Of a stretch of DNA of 64,000 bases, positions 35,958 through 44,545 are shown piece by piece. The notes beneath the pieces were generated by a model. It did not search any database and was not told the origin of the DNA. It was given only the letters and a program-made list of their open reading frames with translations. The translations under genes were made by a program, and so were the position numbers. Numbering within the stretch: the stretch's first letter is position 1; every line of letters starts with the position of its first letter. The stretch is from CAZICM01 sp964537685 (GTDB lineage Bacteria > Myxococcota_A > Polyangia > Polyangiales > Polyangiaceae), in contig CAZICM010000011.1 in NCBI GenBank assembly GCA_964537685.1, positions 124,001 through 188,000 of the forward strand. The letters run 5' to 3'.

Positions 35958-38084
35958 TTATGGTTTGCTGCTAAATGAGCGCAGCATCGATGCGAAGCGT
36001 CCAGCGATGAGGTGGCTTAGCTGTTTGCCCGCGGAGACATCTTTGGTCAATGTTGGGGTGGGGAAAGGTTCGGCCGATTTAAGCTGCATCAGCGCATTGC
36101 CGATAGCCGTCATCTGCCGAATATCTTCGAGGCCCGCATCGCTCGATGGATTCTTGGCGTTGTAATAGGCATTGCCCGAGCCGACAAATGACGTTGCCGC
36201 CTGCATGAACTCCATCGCCCATTCGGGGGGAGGAGGATTTTGGGGTGGGGGTGTTAACAGACCTGCTTGTATGAGCGCCGTTGCCAATTGATCGGCCACC
36301 CAGAGGAGCAAGGCTTGAGAGTCTTGAAACCATCGTTCTTGTTCCCATTGTTCGAAGTTTAGGCTCGAACCGTTGTAGAGCAGGGTGCAGAAATTGGCGA
36401 GCACCTCTTGGACTTGATCGACCGACAGCGGCGGGGGTTCGATAGGCATTTTGATGGTGGGCGCTTTTTCTTCGGGCAGGCTTGTTTCTTCGGGCGTGTC
36501 ATCGAGTTCAGCATCGGATACCGTTCGGTTTAGCGCTGCAAGGATTTGATCGGCTACAAAGCGCCCCGCAACAATGGCGCCATCCATATAGCCTAGGCTT
36601 TGGCGCGCTTCGGAATAGCCATCGACCCGGCCCGCGCCGACTTTGCGCGATGTCTCCGCCGATGCGAAATATACATGATTCCAGGGCTTATTCAGCAAAC
36701 GGCCCGCGCAATCGGGTCCGCTCAGCATGCCCACGCCCATGACGGTGTTTGGACCCCCTCCCACATAGGTTTGAGCCGGATCCCAGGAGTAGGGAATCAA
36801 ATCGATAAATTCGCTGGAATCAGCAAGGGCGCGCGTATCGTTGAAGAGAAAGGATAGGTTTTTGGTGAGAACGTCGACCAGTTTTTCCTTTGAGGGATAG
36901 GGTCCGAGTTCGTCTACTTGGCGGCCCACGGTAAAGGTCATCAGCGCATAACAGGAAGATTGTCCCTCGGGAATTACCGGCGAATAGTCCATAACCCATA
37001 GAATGGGCGTTCCTTCCGCGCCCGCATAACCGGTGTAATGAAGGCCGTGGCTATTGCGCCACCAGGGCGTCCTATAAAAAACAACGCATTTTATTGTGCG
37101 GCCCATCGGCTGCGAGGCGAGCTCTCTTCGCTTTTCCGGTAGCTCGGGGGCATAATTTAGCCGTCCATAGGTCTTTGGTGACATTGCTACCAGCACCTTG
37201 TCCGCCGTCCATACGCGGCCATCCTGCAGCGTGACCCGCACAAAGGGCTTGCCATCGGCATCGATCAGCGGATTTCCCTGCTCATCGGCTTGGCGAATGG
37301 ACTGAACCGGGCTGTCGAAGTGAATGCGGTGCCGTATATGCGCAACCGTGCGATCGATTAACGCCTCCATGCCGGTTGCCATGTAGTACTGCTGCGGCCC
37401 ACCCTCTTCATCGTTGACTTCATTGAGGAAACCCAAATTGCAGGCGCAATACCAATGGAAATAAAGTGCGGACAGCTCATGAGTTTCCACGGAAAGCAGG
37501 GCTTGAACACTCATGGCCATCAGCGAGCGGGACATTGCGGGAATCCACGGGCGCGCAAGCCACTCGGCCATCGTGATGGAGTCCAGAGCCGTGATGTGGG
37601 CGGGCGAGCGCCAAGGCGAGGCAACATCGATCTGACGCTCAACCGACTGAATCTCAAGCACCAGAAGGAGCGCTCCAAGCACGCTCCACAGATCGAGATT
37701 GGGGGGAACGCCGCCGATGCCAAAGAGGCAATTGTCGCGGTTGTATTCGAAGCGAACACCGTCGAGCACAGCCACTTGATTGCGGTAGGGCAGCCGGGCC
37801 GTGTAGCCATCCACGAGCGCTTCCGGCAGATATTGGTTGATAAGCGCCATAATCTCGGTCTGTGCGTCACCAACGTATTGAGCGCCGTGTTCAAAAAAGA
37901 AGCGCTGCGAGCCTGCGTTGCCAGGCGTATATCCAAAGGTTTTTACGCGGCCGCCGAGTTTTGGCCCCGCTTCGAGAAGGGCAACATTGACGCCTGCGGC
38001 TTCAAGGCGGATTGCCGCTTGGGTGCCTGTCCATCCACCGCCAATAACGAGAACGGAAACGTGGTTGTCGTTCTTGCTTTCCAT
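35958..38084 (-). CDS. FAD-dependent amine oxidase family protein
   Basis: 708 residues. The N terminus has the FAD-binding VLVIGGGWTGTQAAIRLEAA followed by LLEAG and GGRVKTFG, and the partner segment YMDGAIVAGRFVADQI closes the flavin domain near residue 530, as in monoamine oxidases, phytoene desaturase relatives and L-amino-acid oxidases. About 160 residues follow this domain, starting with a proline-rich stretch (PIEPPPLSVDQ) and otherwise helical; I do not recognise them. No signal peptide. It is transcribed away from the Rieske fusion gene with 103 bp between and heads the transcript that continues into the kinase. Confidence 0.85.
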   Translation of the reverse strand: MESKNDNHVSVLVIGGGWTGTQAAIRLEAAGVNVALLEAGPKLGGRVKTFGYTPGNAGSQRFFFEHGAQYVGDAQTEIMALINQYLPEALVDGYTARLPYRNQVAVLDGVRFEYNRDNCLFGIGGVPPNLDLWSVLGALLLVLEIQSVERQIDVASPWRSPAHITALDSITMAEWLARPWIPAMSRSLMAMSVQALLSVETHELSALYFHWYCACNLGFLNEVNDEEGGPQQYYMATGMEALIDRTVAHIRHRIHFDSPVQSIRQADEQGNPLIDADGKPFVRVTLQDGRVWTADKVLVAMSPKTYGRLNYAPELPEKRRELASQPMGRTIKCVVFYRTPWWRNSHGLHYTGYAGAEGTPILWVMDYSPVIPEGQSSCYALMTFTVGRQVDELGPYPSKEKLVDVLTKNLSFLFNDTRALADSSEFIDLIPYSWDPAQTYVGGGPNTVMGVGMLSGPDCAGRLLNKPWNHVYFASAETSRKVGAGRVDGYSEARQSLGYMDGAIVAGRFVADQILAALNRTVSDAELDDTPEETSLPEEKAPTIKMPIEPPPLSVDQVQEVLANFCTLLYNGSSLNFEQWEQERWFQDSQALLLWVADQLATALIQAGLLTPPPQNPPPPEWAMEFMQAATSFVGSGNAYYNAKNPSSDAGLEDIRQMTAIGNALMQLKSAEPFPTPTLTKDVSAGKQLSHLIAGRFASMLRSFSSKP

Positions 38085-38165
38085 TGAAATCTCCCCGGTT
38101 GTTAATGTTGAATTGATTGGCGAGCATATCTATCTCTTTGGGTGCTCACAATGTCTTCCTCAGTA

Positions 38166-38185
38166 GAACGCAAATGAACGCAAAT
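38166..38185 (+). repeat. Perfect tandem 10-bp repeat before the Rieske gene
   Basis: GAACGCAAAT occurs twice without a gap, directly before the ATG at 38188. The second copy overlaps a five-codon reading frame (38174, peptide MNANP) whose TGA overlaps the main start codon. Confidence 0.8.
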
Positions 38186-38187
38186 CC

Positions 38188-39957
38188 ATGAATACAATCG
38201 ATAAAAATAACGATGAATTTGTTGCAGTTGCAAAACTTTCGGATGTGCCCGTGGGCGGCGGGAAAACACTGAAAAAATGCGGAAAGCAAATAGCGCTGAT
38301 TCGCGTGGATGAAGGCTGTGTATACGCCATCGATAATCGCTGTCCCCACGAAGGTTATCCCTTGGCGGATGGAACGATTAAAGATGGGGTGCTCACTTGT
38401 GATTGGCACAATTGGAAATTCGATTTGAAATCGGGGGCTTGCCTAAGGGGAGGGGAGGATGTGCGGGCCTATCCATTGTGTGTGAAGGATGGCGAAATCC
38501 TTCTGGATTTGAGGGACAAAGATAAGGAAGCCCTATTGCCCAGGGCACTTTCGAGTTTTGATGAAGCCGTTGAAGAGCGGGATTTAGGGCGTGTATCGAG
38601 GGATGTAATTCGTCTCTTTGATTTGGGAAAAAATCCTGATGAATTGATTACCCGGGCGGCGAAGTATGCGGTTCAGCGCTTGGAATGGGGCTGGGATCAT
38701 GGGCAGACCGCGGCATTTGAATGCATGCAGATTATGGATTTATACAAAGGTCACCGGCGCACAATTCCGGTGACGCAGGCGGTGGCCGCGGTGACCGACC
38801 GGGCATTGAGAAGGCCCGTGAGAAAGGCGCCTGAGCCGTTAAAAGAGCCTCCCCGCAATCTCGAAGAGGCGAGGATCGCATTCGATGAAGCCTTGGAAGG
38901 GGAGGAGCAGGAGCGGGCCGAGGCGATATTTATAGAGGCTTTGGCGCTGGGCATTACGCTGAACGAGGCGAGGAAATGGCTTTTTTCAGCGGCCACCGCC
39001 CATTTTCTGAGCTATGGCCACGGATTGATTTTTACGGTCCGGGCATTTCAAATGCTTGAACGTATTGGATGGCAATACGCTGCTGATTTTTTGCCCGGTT
39101 TGGTGTTTCAGATCGCTTGGGGAACGCGGGAAGACCGGCTGCCCTATATGAGGAAATTTAGGCTGAAGCTGGCTAAGGTATTGCCCGAGCTTGAGCGCTT
39201 GTTCGAAAAACAGAAAAACGCTTCGAAAGGAGGGATTTGGGAGGGGGAGGATGCTCTATTCGATCGTATTGTAGGCGATTCGATGGAGGAAGGTTTCGAG
39301 GGTGTGCTGGCTGCTCTTGAGAATGGAATTCATTTTGATCGTATTGTGAGCGTAATCAGCCAGGCGGCTTCTGAGCGATTGCTTCGTTTTGATCCCCGTA
39401 TCGATAAAAATCCCTACCGGGAAGAGGGATGGCTCGATGTGACGCATTTGCTGACCTATGCGAATGCGGTGAGAGAGGCTTATGCGGCCGAGCCTTGTGC
39501 AGAAATGATACGGGGCCTGTTTATGGCGGCGTGGTTTGTTCATTATGTGCATCATTTGGATGCGCCGCCGGAACTTCGTTTTAAATACGAGCCTTTAGGA
39601 AAAGGTTTTGGTGGGGAACATTTAATGGACGGGCTGAAGATCGCGCTCGAAGAAAGGTATGCCCAGGCGGCCGTGGCTTATGCCGAGGCTTATTTGGAAG
39701 GGGGAAACGATATCGGGGCCCTAAGGGCGATGCTGCTTCGCTATGCGGTCGAGGATTCAGCCGCGGTCGATATTGTGCTCGCGCATCATATAAAAACAAT
39801 CGCGGCGGCTTTTGCGGAATCGGCGGCCATGGCCGGCCCAGGCCCAAAGAGGCGTTTCTGGCCCGTGTTATCGGCGGTGCGCTTTATGGCTTCGCCTAAA
39901 GTGGAACGTTTCTTAATGAAGAATGCTCTTTTGGCGATTAAGCTGGCTTCTGATTAG
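38188..39957 (+). CDS. Rieske [2Fe-2S] domain fused to a large helical His-rich domain
   Basis: 589 residues. Residues about 10-110 are a Rieske domain with cluster ligands Cys52, His54, Cys71 and His74 (CPHEGYP and CDWHNW). The remaining 470 residues are almost all helical with repeated histidines in FLSYGHG, DVTHLLTYANAV, FVHYVHHLDA and VLAHHIKT. This resembles questin-oxidase-like helical proteins, but the match is by impression. A Rieske domain joined to such a fold suggests electron supply to a histidine-bound metal or cofactor. It is divergent from the amine oxidase/kinase pair, so the three may share regulation. Its 3' end overlaps convergent coaD by 20 bp. Confidence 0.75.
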   Translation: MNTIDKNNDEFVAVAKLSDVPVGGGKTLKKCGKQIALIRVDEGCVYAIDNRCPHEGYPLADGTIKDGVLTCDWHNWKFDLKSGACLRGGEDVRAYPLCVKDGEILLDLRDKDKEALLPRALSSFDEAVEERDLGRVSRDVIRLFDLGKNPDELITRAAKYAVQRLEWGWDHGQTAAFECMQIMDLYKGHRRTIPVTQAVAAVTDRALRRPVRKAPEPLKEPPRNLEEARIAFDEALEGEEQERAEAIFIEALALGITLNEARKWLFSAATAHFLSYGHGLIFTVRAFQMLERIGWQYAADFLPGLVFQIAWGTREDRLPYMRKFRLKLAKVLPELERLFEKQKNASKGGIWEGEDALFDRIVGDSMEEGFEGVLAALENGIHFDRIVSVISQAASERLLRFDPRIDKNPYREEGWLDVTHLLTYANAVREAYAAEPCAEMIRGLFMAAWFVHYVHHLDAPPELRFKYEPLGKGFGGEHLMDGLKIALEERYAQAAVAYAEAYLEGGNDIGALRAMLLRYAVEDSAAVDIVLAHHIKTIAAAFAESAAMAGPGPKRRFWPVLSAVRFMASPKVERFLMKNALLAIKLASD

Positions 39958-40444
39958 AAGGCGGTGCGAATTTAGCCTTGAGCGCGGCGCATACAGCGGG
40001 CGGGACATAATGGCTGACATCTCCGCCGTGGCTCGCGATTTCCCTGACCAGCGATGAGGAAATAAATCCGTAGCGGGTGCGCGTCGGCAGGAAAATCGTG
40101 TCGATGTGCGGCGCCATATCGGAATTGGCATGGGCAATTTGAAGTTCGTATTCGAAATCGGTGGATGCCCGCAGGCCCCGCACAATGACGCGCGCGCCAA
40201 TGCGATCGCAATAATGAATGAGTAGGCCGTCAAAGAAATCGAGTTGTATGCGAGGGATCGTTTGCGTGACTTCGCGCAGGAGATCGACCCTTTCCGAAAA
40301 GGTAAACAGCGATTTTTTGGTGGCATGCCGGCCCACCGCAATCACAACATGATCGAAAAGATTGGAGGCCCTTTCGATTAAATCTAAATGGCCAAAGGTG
40401 ACTGGATCAAAACTCCCCGCGTAAACGGCTGTTATTTGGCCCAT
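39938..40444 (-). CDS. coaD: Phosphopantetheine adenylyltransferase
   Basis: 168 residues, normal length. CoaD transfers AMP to 4'-phosphopantetheine in coenzyme A synthesis. The nucleotidyltransferase motif GSFDPVTFGHLDLI is at the N terminus, RGLRASTDFEYELQ in the middle, and the ISSSLVREIA motif near residue 130. Its 3' end overlaps the Rieske fusion gene by 20 bp on the opposite strand. Confidence 0.95.
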   Translation of the reverse strand: MGQITAVYAGSFDPVTFGHLDLIERASNLFDHVVIAVGRHATKKSLFTFSERVDLLREVTQTIPRIQLDFFDGLLIHYCDRIGARVIVRGLRASTDFEYELQIAHANSDMAPHIDTIFLPTRTRYGFISSSLVREIASHGGDVSHYVPPAVCAALKAKFAPPSNQKPA

Positions 40445-40492
40445 GGGATGCCATCTCCAATGGATAGTTGATTACCGGTGTTTTCAATACAA

Positions 40493-41929
40493 TCAGCGAT
40501 CGGGTGTATTTTTTGGTGTATTAGGCTTGGGCGCGCTTTTTTCCGGTGCGGGAGAGGGCGCGGGGGCAGAGGGAGGCGGCTCCTTTCCAAGCGTGGCCGG
40601 AGGTTCTAGGCCCACATTCGGGATGCCAGGCGAGGCCAGTGACTCCTCGAGCATTTTTTGGAAGACGGAGTTGTCTTCAATCCAAAGGGATTGGCCGCCG
40701 TCGCCCATGGTAATTCGAAAATAGGCCAAGAGGCCGGCGCCGATGACGCCGTCGAGATCGAGGGGTGTGAGGGCTTTTTCGACGTCGGTGAGCGCAGGGC
40801 CGTAAACGCCCGGCACTTTGGGGATATCGTAGGCACCCAGGCGCATCAGGGGAATTAAGCCTTGTTTTAGGCTCTGCTGAGGATCTTGGGGAATAGGCGA
40901 TAGATCCTTGATATCGAGTCCGGCTTTTTTCCATCCGGCTTGATCGAGCGCGACGGGAAATCGCATGGTCGTGTCGATAAGAAGGGAAGCTGAGATGTTT
41001 TTATCGGCGGATAGGCCGCTCCGTAGAACCATCCCTCCGCCGCGGTAGTAGTACACGTTGAGGTGTGTCGCGTTGGGCGGCGGGGGCGGTGAAAAGGTGC
41101 GGACCACAAATTGATGGCCGCCGTAGTCAATGGTTGTGTTGAGGTGGCGCAGCAGGTTTACGCCCAGCAGCGCCTTGATCGGCACGCCAAGCTCTCTGGA
41201 GATGCCGCTTAAATCTTGGGTGAGGGCGGGCACGTCGCTGACTTCAATGCGTTTGCCAAAGCGAAGTGAAACCCAGCTCGGCTCTTTGCGCGTGTTGCTG
41301 TCGACAACCAGTTCAGGCACGCCGGTCGAGATCATCGCGAGTGCGGGTTCGCCGTCGATTTCAAGCTCAACAATGAATGTCGGCGGAGCTTCGCGATCGG
41401 GGCTTACGCGCTCCATGTCGATCGCGGCCAGGAGGCCGCCGGACAATGTAAACGGTGTGCGTCCAGCTCCCCGGCGCGCAAGTTTCGCGATGCTCTTTGC
41501 CCATTCGTCTTTTACGTCGGGATCGTTGAGCATCGCTTCAAGCTCGTCGGCGGCGCGTTCGAGATCGCCCTTGTACCAAAGCGCGCGCCCGCGCAGGCCC
41601 GCCGCGTCTGTGCCTTTGATGCCTTTGAGGTACTGAAGCGCTTCGGCGAACTCCAGGCGCGCAAGCGAAATGCGCGCGGCAAGCATGCGGATCTCTTGAT
41701 CGGCCGGAATGATTGAAAGCGCTTTGACGACCGAGTCATTGGCTTCTTCGACATCGGCGGTTTTAAAATTCTGCTGAGCGCGCTGATACCACTTATCTGC
41801 GCTCTTGGGTCTCAAGCTGTCGCTTGTTCCTTCGGCGCCGCCGCATGCGGCAAGCGCAAGGGCAATGAGCGCGGCGGTGCTTGTTCGGAAGGTTTGAGTT
41901 AGGCGCTTGTACATCGGTACATGTCTCAT
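40493..41929 (-). CDS. Lipoprotein with TPR and aspartyl-protease-like domains
   Basis: 478 residues. The ATG at 41929 overlaps the exonuclease stop (ATGA), so translation is coupled. The signal ends LALAAC (Cys29). Residues about 40-150 are TPR-like helices. Residues 170-430 hold two retropepsin-like halves: one with AMISTGVPELVVDS where the catalytic DTG would be, another with LLIDTTMRFPVAL. The first half has Ser in place of the catalytic Asp, so protease activity is doubtful and a binding role is likelier. The C-terminal 45 residues are proline/serine-rich. Periplasmic or outer-membrane location. Confidence 0.75.
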   Translation of the reverse strand: MRHVPMYKRLTQTFRTSTAALIALALAACGGAEGTSDSLRPKSADKWYQRAQQNFKTADVEEANDSVVKALSIIPADQEIRMLAARISLARLEFAEALQYLKGIKGTDAAGLRGRALWYKGDLERAADELEAMLNDPDVKDEWAKSIAKLARRGAGRTPFTLSGGLLAAIDMERVSPDREAPPTFIVELEIDGEPALAMISTGVPELVVDSNTRKEPSWVSLRFGKRIEVSDVPALTQDLSGISRELGVPIKALLGVNLLRHLNTTIDYGGHQFVVRTFSPPPPPNATHLNVYYYRGGGMVLRSGLSADKNISASLLIDTTMRFPVALDQAGWKKAGLDIKDLSPIPQDPQQSLKQGLIPLMRLGAYDIPKVPGVYGPALTDVEKALTPLDLDGVIGAGLLAYFRITMGDGGQSLWIEDNSVFQKMLEESLASPGIPNVGLEPPATLGKEPPPSAPAPSPAPEKSAPKPNTPKNTPDR

Positions 41930-42810
41930 TTCTGTCGCGCCCCAGGCTCTGCGGCTGGGCCTACACTATTTTCTAAATCGAAAACGGGCTCAATGGCCAA
42001 GATGCGGTCGGATCGGAGATCCCGGCGGCTTCGTGACGGAAGCAGATAGCCGAGAACCCGCGGTGGGTCGAGGTCTGTTCGCACGGAGGTGATCCGCATT
42101 TGGTAGTCCTCGGGAGGCCGGCGCGCCGGGCGGTAGCGGATGTTCACAAAAGAGCTATTTTCCGCGGCTTTTACGGCTGCTGCAACGATGCCCGGGCGGG
42201 CATGGCGCTGGCCTATGCGGATATGCCAGAGGTCGCGCGGGGTGTGGGGGCGCAGGACGGTGAGCAGGTGTGTCCACAGCGCCATCAGGGCTTCTACGTC
42301 GTCGGCGGCGCGGTGTTCGCGGCTGCGGCTGATTTTAAGTTCGCTGCATAGGGCGGAGAGGCTGTGATTGGAAAACGCAAAGGCTCTGCGCGACAGCGTG
42401 AGGGTGTCGAGAAAATGAGGTATTCGCTTGGGGCGGCCGATGCGGGCGAGCTCGGCCTCGAGAAACGAAATGTCCCACCATGCGGCGTGGGCAACGATGA
42501 CCGAGCCCGCGATAAGCTCTTCAATTTGATGCGCGAGGTCGGCGAAGAGCGGCGCATGTTCGAGGTCGGAAGGCGTGATGCCGTGCACGTCGCTGTTTCC
42601 GTGAGAGCCGCAGTCCGGTTTGATAAGCGAGCTGATTTGAGCTTCGATTTGGCCGTTTCGGGTTCGGCACGCGCAGATTTCAATGACCCGATCACTTCCG
42701 ACACGCAGTCCTGTCATCTCGAGATCGAGAAACACGAGCGGCGCCTTGCTTAAAGGCTCATCCCATGCGCCTCCATGAGGAGGCTCTGCGTGTCCGGCAT
42801 CTTGGGTCAT
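41926..42810 (-). CDS. DEDDh-family 3'-5' exonuclease
   Basis: 294 residues from the ATG at 42810, whose first bases overlap the stop of the SDR gene (ATGA); a longer frame begins further upstream inside the SDR gene but has no supporting site. The DnaQ-like domain has FLDLEMTGL (Asp, Glu of Exo I), HAAWWDISFLEAE (Exo II) and HRAADDVEAL (His and Asp of Exo III). The last 80 residues (IRYRPARRPPEDYQMRIT onward) are basic and not recognised. Possible roles are proofreading, RNA trimming or repair. Middle gene of a leftward three-gene set with four-base overlaps on both sides. Confidence 0.88.
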   Translation of the reverse strand: MTQDAGHAEPPHGGAWDEPLSKAPLVFLDLEMTGLRVGSDRVIEICACRTRNGQIEAQISSLIKPDCGSHGNSDVHGITPSDLEHAPLFADLAHQIEELIAGSVIVAHAAWWDISFLEAELARIGRPKRIPHFLDTLTLSRRAFAFSNHSLSALCSELKISRSREHRAADDVEALMALWTHLLTVLRPHTPRDLWHIRIGQRHARPGIVAAAVKAAENSSFVNIRYRPARRPPEDYQMRITSVRTDLDPPRVLGYLLPSRSRRDLRSDRILAIEPVFDLENSVGPAAEPGARQK

Positions 42811-43685
42811 TCGTCTTTCTTCTTGCCGCGGCCCGCTTTTGAAGCATCGCGCATGGAAGCGATAAGCGGCTTGATCGCCTGGGGATCCATCATCGCGAGT
42901 TCGTTGAATGTGCCGCCTTTGGCGAGAGACGATCCGCCGTCGATGGTGATGCAATCGCCGGTGATGTACGCGGCGTAGTCGCTCACGAGATAGGCGGCCA
43001 AGTTGGCGAGTTCAACATGTTCGCCATAGCGCTTGAGGGGGATTTTTTCTTTGCCGAGCTCATTCATTTCAGGCGTAGGAACAAGGGCTTTCCATGCGCC
43101 TTCGGTGGGGAACGGGCCGGGTGCGATGGCGTTGACGCGGATTTTGTATTTGGCCCATTCGACGGCGAGAGAGCGGGTCATCGCGAGCACGCCGGCTTTG
43201 GCGGCCGCGCTGGGCAGCACAAAACCGCTTCCGGTGAAGGCGTATGTCGCGAGGATATTGAGAATGCTTCCGCCTTTGCCCGATGCGATCATTTTGCGGC
43301 CTGCGGAAAGCGTCGCGTGAAACGAGCCATTGAGCACGATACCCACAACGGAGGCGAAGCCATTGGGCGTGAGATCTTCGGAGGGGCAGAGAAAATTGCC
43401 CGCGGCGTTGTTCACGACGATATCGATCGATCCAAAGGTGGACACGGCTTCCTCGACGACGGCATCGACCGATTCAAACGAGCGCACATCGCAGGATCGA
43501 GAAAGCACCTTCGCGCCTTTTTCGGCGATGGCTTCTCCTGCGTGCGCCAAGTGATCTGCACTGCGGCTGGCGATGACGAGATTGGCACCCAATTCGGCGA
43601 AGCGAAGCGCCATCGAGAGGCCCAAACCTGTACCACCGCCCGTGACCAAAGCTGTTCGCCCGCTAAGACATCGATCTTTAAACAT
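42807..43685 (-). CDS. SDR oxidoreductase, 2,4-dienoyl-CoA reductase-like
   Basis: 292 residues. The NADP-binding motif is TGGGTGLG near residue 16, then NNAAGNFLCPSEDLTPNGF, which closely recalls 2,4-dienoyl-CoA reductases. The active-site tyrosine of ordinary SDRs is replaced: the segment reads PSAAAKAGVLAMTRSLAVEW, keeping the lysine, as in the dienoyl-CoA reductase group. It would act in oxidation of unsaturated fatty acids. The end (RDASKAGRGKKKDE) is a basic tail. First gene of the set continuing into the exonuclease. Confidence 0.85.
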   Translation of the reverse strand: MFKDRCLSGRTALVTGGGTGLGLSMALRFAELGANLVIASRSADHLAHAGEAIAEKGAKVLSRSCDVRSFESVDAVVEEAVSTFGSIDIVVNNAAGNFLCPSEDLTPNGFASVVGIVLNGSFHATLSAGRKMIASGKGGSILNILATYAFTGSGFVLPSAAAKAGVLAMTRSLAVEWAKYKIRVNAIAPGPFPTEGAWKALVPTPEMNELGKEKIPLKRYGEHVELANLAAYLVSDYAAYITGDCITIDGGSSLAKGGTFNELAMMDPQAIKPLIASMRDASKAGRGKKKDE

Positions 43686-43765
43686 TTGGTGTTTCTTAAT
43701 GAATGTGTGGCCGCGTTAAAAGATGGAGTGTGGGCGGGGCGTATATCGAATGGTAGGATTCGCCC

Positions 43766-44443
43766 GTGCTGCACGATACCGACGACAGCATGAGCGAGGA
43801 GTTTGCGGCGTTTTCGTCGGATGAGCCGGAATTTGAAGAGGCGTCGTTTACGTGGTCTTCGGCTGGCCACAATGAGCCTCTCGAGCTGCCGGTGCTTGTG
43901 GTGAACCGCTATTTTCAGCCGGTTCAGATCACAACGGTGAGGCGGGCATTTTTGCTTTTATTTGGCGGCGCCGCGATGGCTATCGATGAGAGCGGCGAGC
44001 TATACGATTTTTCTTCGTGGCGCCGGCTTTCGGTTCGAGATCGGGATGATGGGCTGCCTGTTGTGGGCGGCGTGCTGAGGGTGCCCCGGGTATTGCATTT
44101 GCGGCGCTACGACAGAACCAGGCGGCCCACCATTCGGCTCACGCGGCAGAATGTGATGCTGAGGGATGCGCATCAGTGTCAGTATTGTTTGAAGCAACCC
44201 AAGGTCAGTGAATTGAATATCGATCATGTGGTTCCTCGCTCGCGCGGTGGTCAGGACTCTTGGGAAAATTTGGTGACTGCGTGCAAAATATGCAATTTGC
44301 GGAAGGGGAGGCGAACGCCCGAGGAGGCGAGCATGCGTTTGCTGAAGCCTCCCTCCAAGCCTAGGTGGTCCGCGGTGGTTCAGTTGATGATGGGACTGTC
44401 TATTACGTTTGAGGAATGGAAGCCATTTTTAAAGACGGGTTAG
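43766..44443 (+). CDS. HNH endonuclease family protein
   Basis: 225 residues from a GTG with AGGA 7 bases upstream; an ATG at 43790 is an alternative. Residues about 135-190 hold the HNH core: CQYC, LNIDHVVPRSRGG, WENLVTACKICNLRKG, with two CxxC pairs for structural zinc. The N-terminal 120 residues (LVVNRYFQPVQITTVRRAFLLLFGGAA) are the conserved part seen with this HNH type in many bacteria. These stand-alone proteins are widespread in Myxococcota and not restricted to mobile elements; the cellular role is not settled. Confidence 0.9.
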   Translation: MLHDTDDSMSEEFAAFSSDEPEFEEASFTWSSAGHNEPLELPVLVVNRYFQPVQITTVRRAFLLLFGGAAMAIDESGELYDFSSWRRLSVRDRDDGLPVVGGVLRVPRVLHLRRYDRTRRPTIRLTRQNVMLRDAHQCQYCLKQPKVSELNIDHVVPRSRGGQDSWENLVTACKICNLRKGRRTPEEASMRLLKPPSKPRWSAVVQLMMGLSITFEEWKPFLKTG

Positions 44444-44524
44444 GGCGTTCGAATAAGCCCTCGTCGTTGCACGCCGCGCGGTCCCCCAAGTAGAGTCCAC
44501 TCTTTATGGATCTCGTCCCCCTAT

Positions 44525-44533
44525 TGATATAAT
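44525..44533 (+). promoter_or_regulatory. Extended -10 promoter element
   Basis: TGATATAAT matches the extended -10 form TGnTATAAT exactly; no good -35 box is seen, which such promoters do not need. It ends 12 bases before the CotH-like ATG at 44546, so the transcript would have only about six leader bases. Confidence 0.5.
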
Positions 44534-44545
44534 GAAAAACAGACT

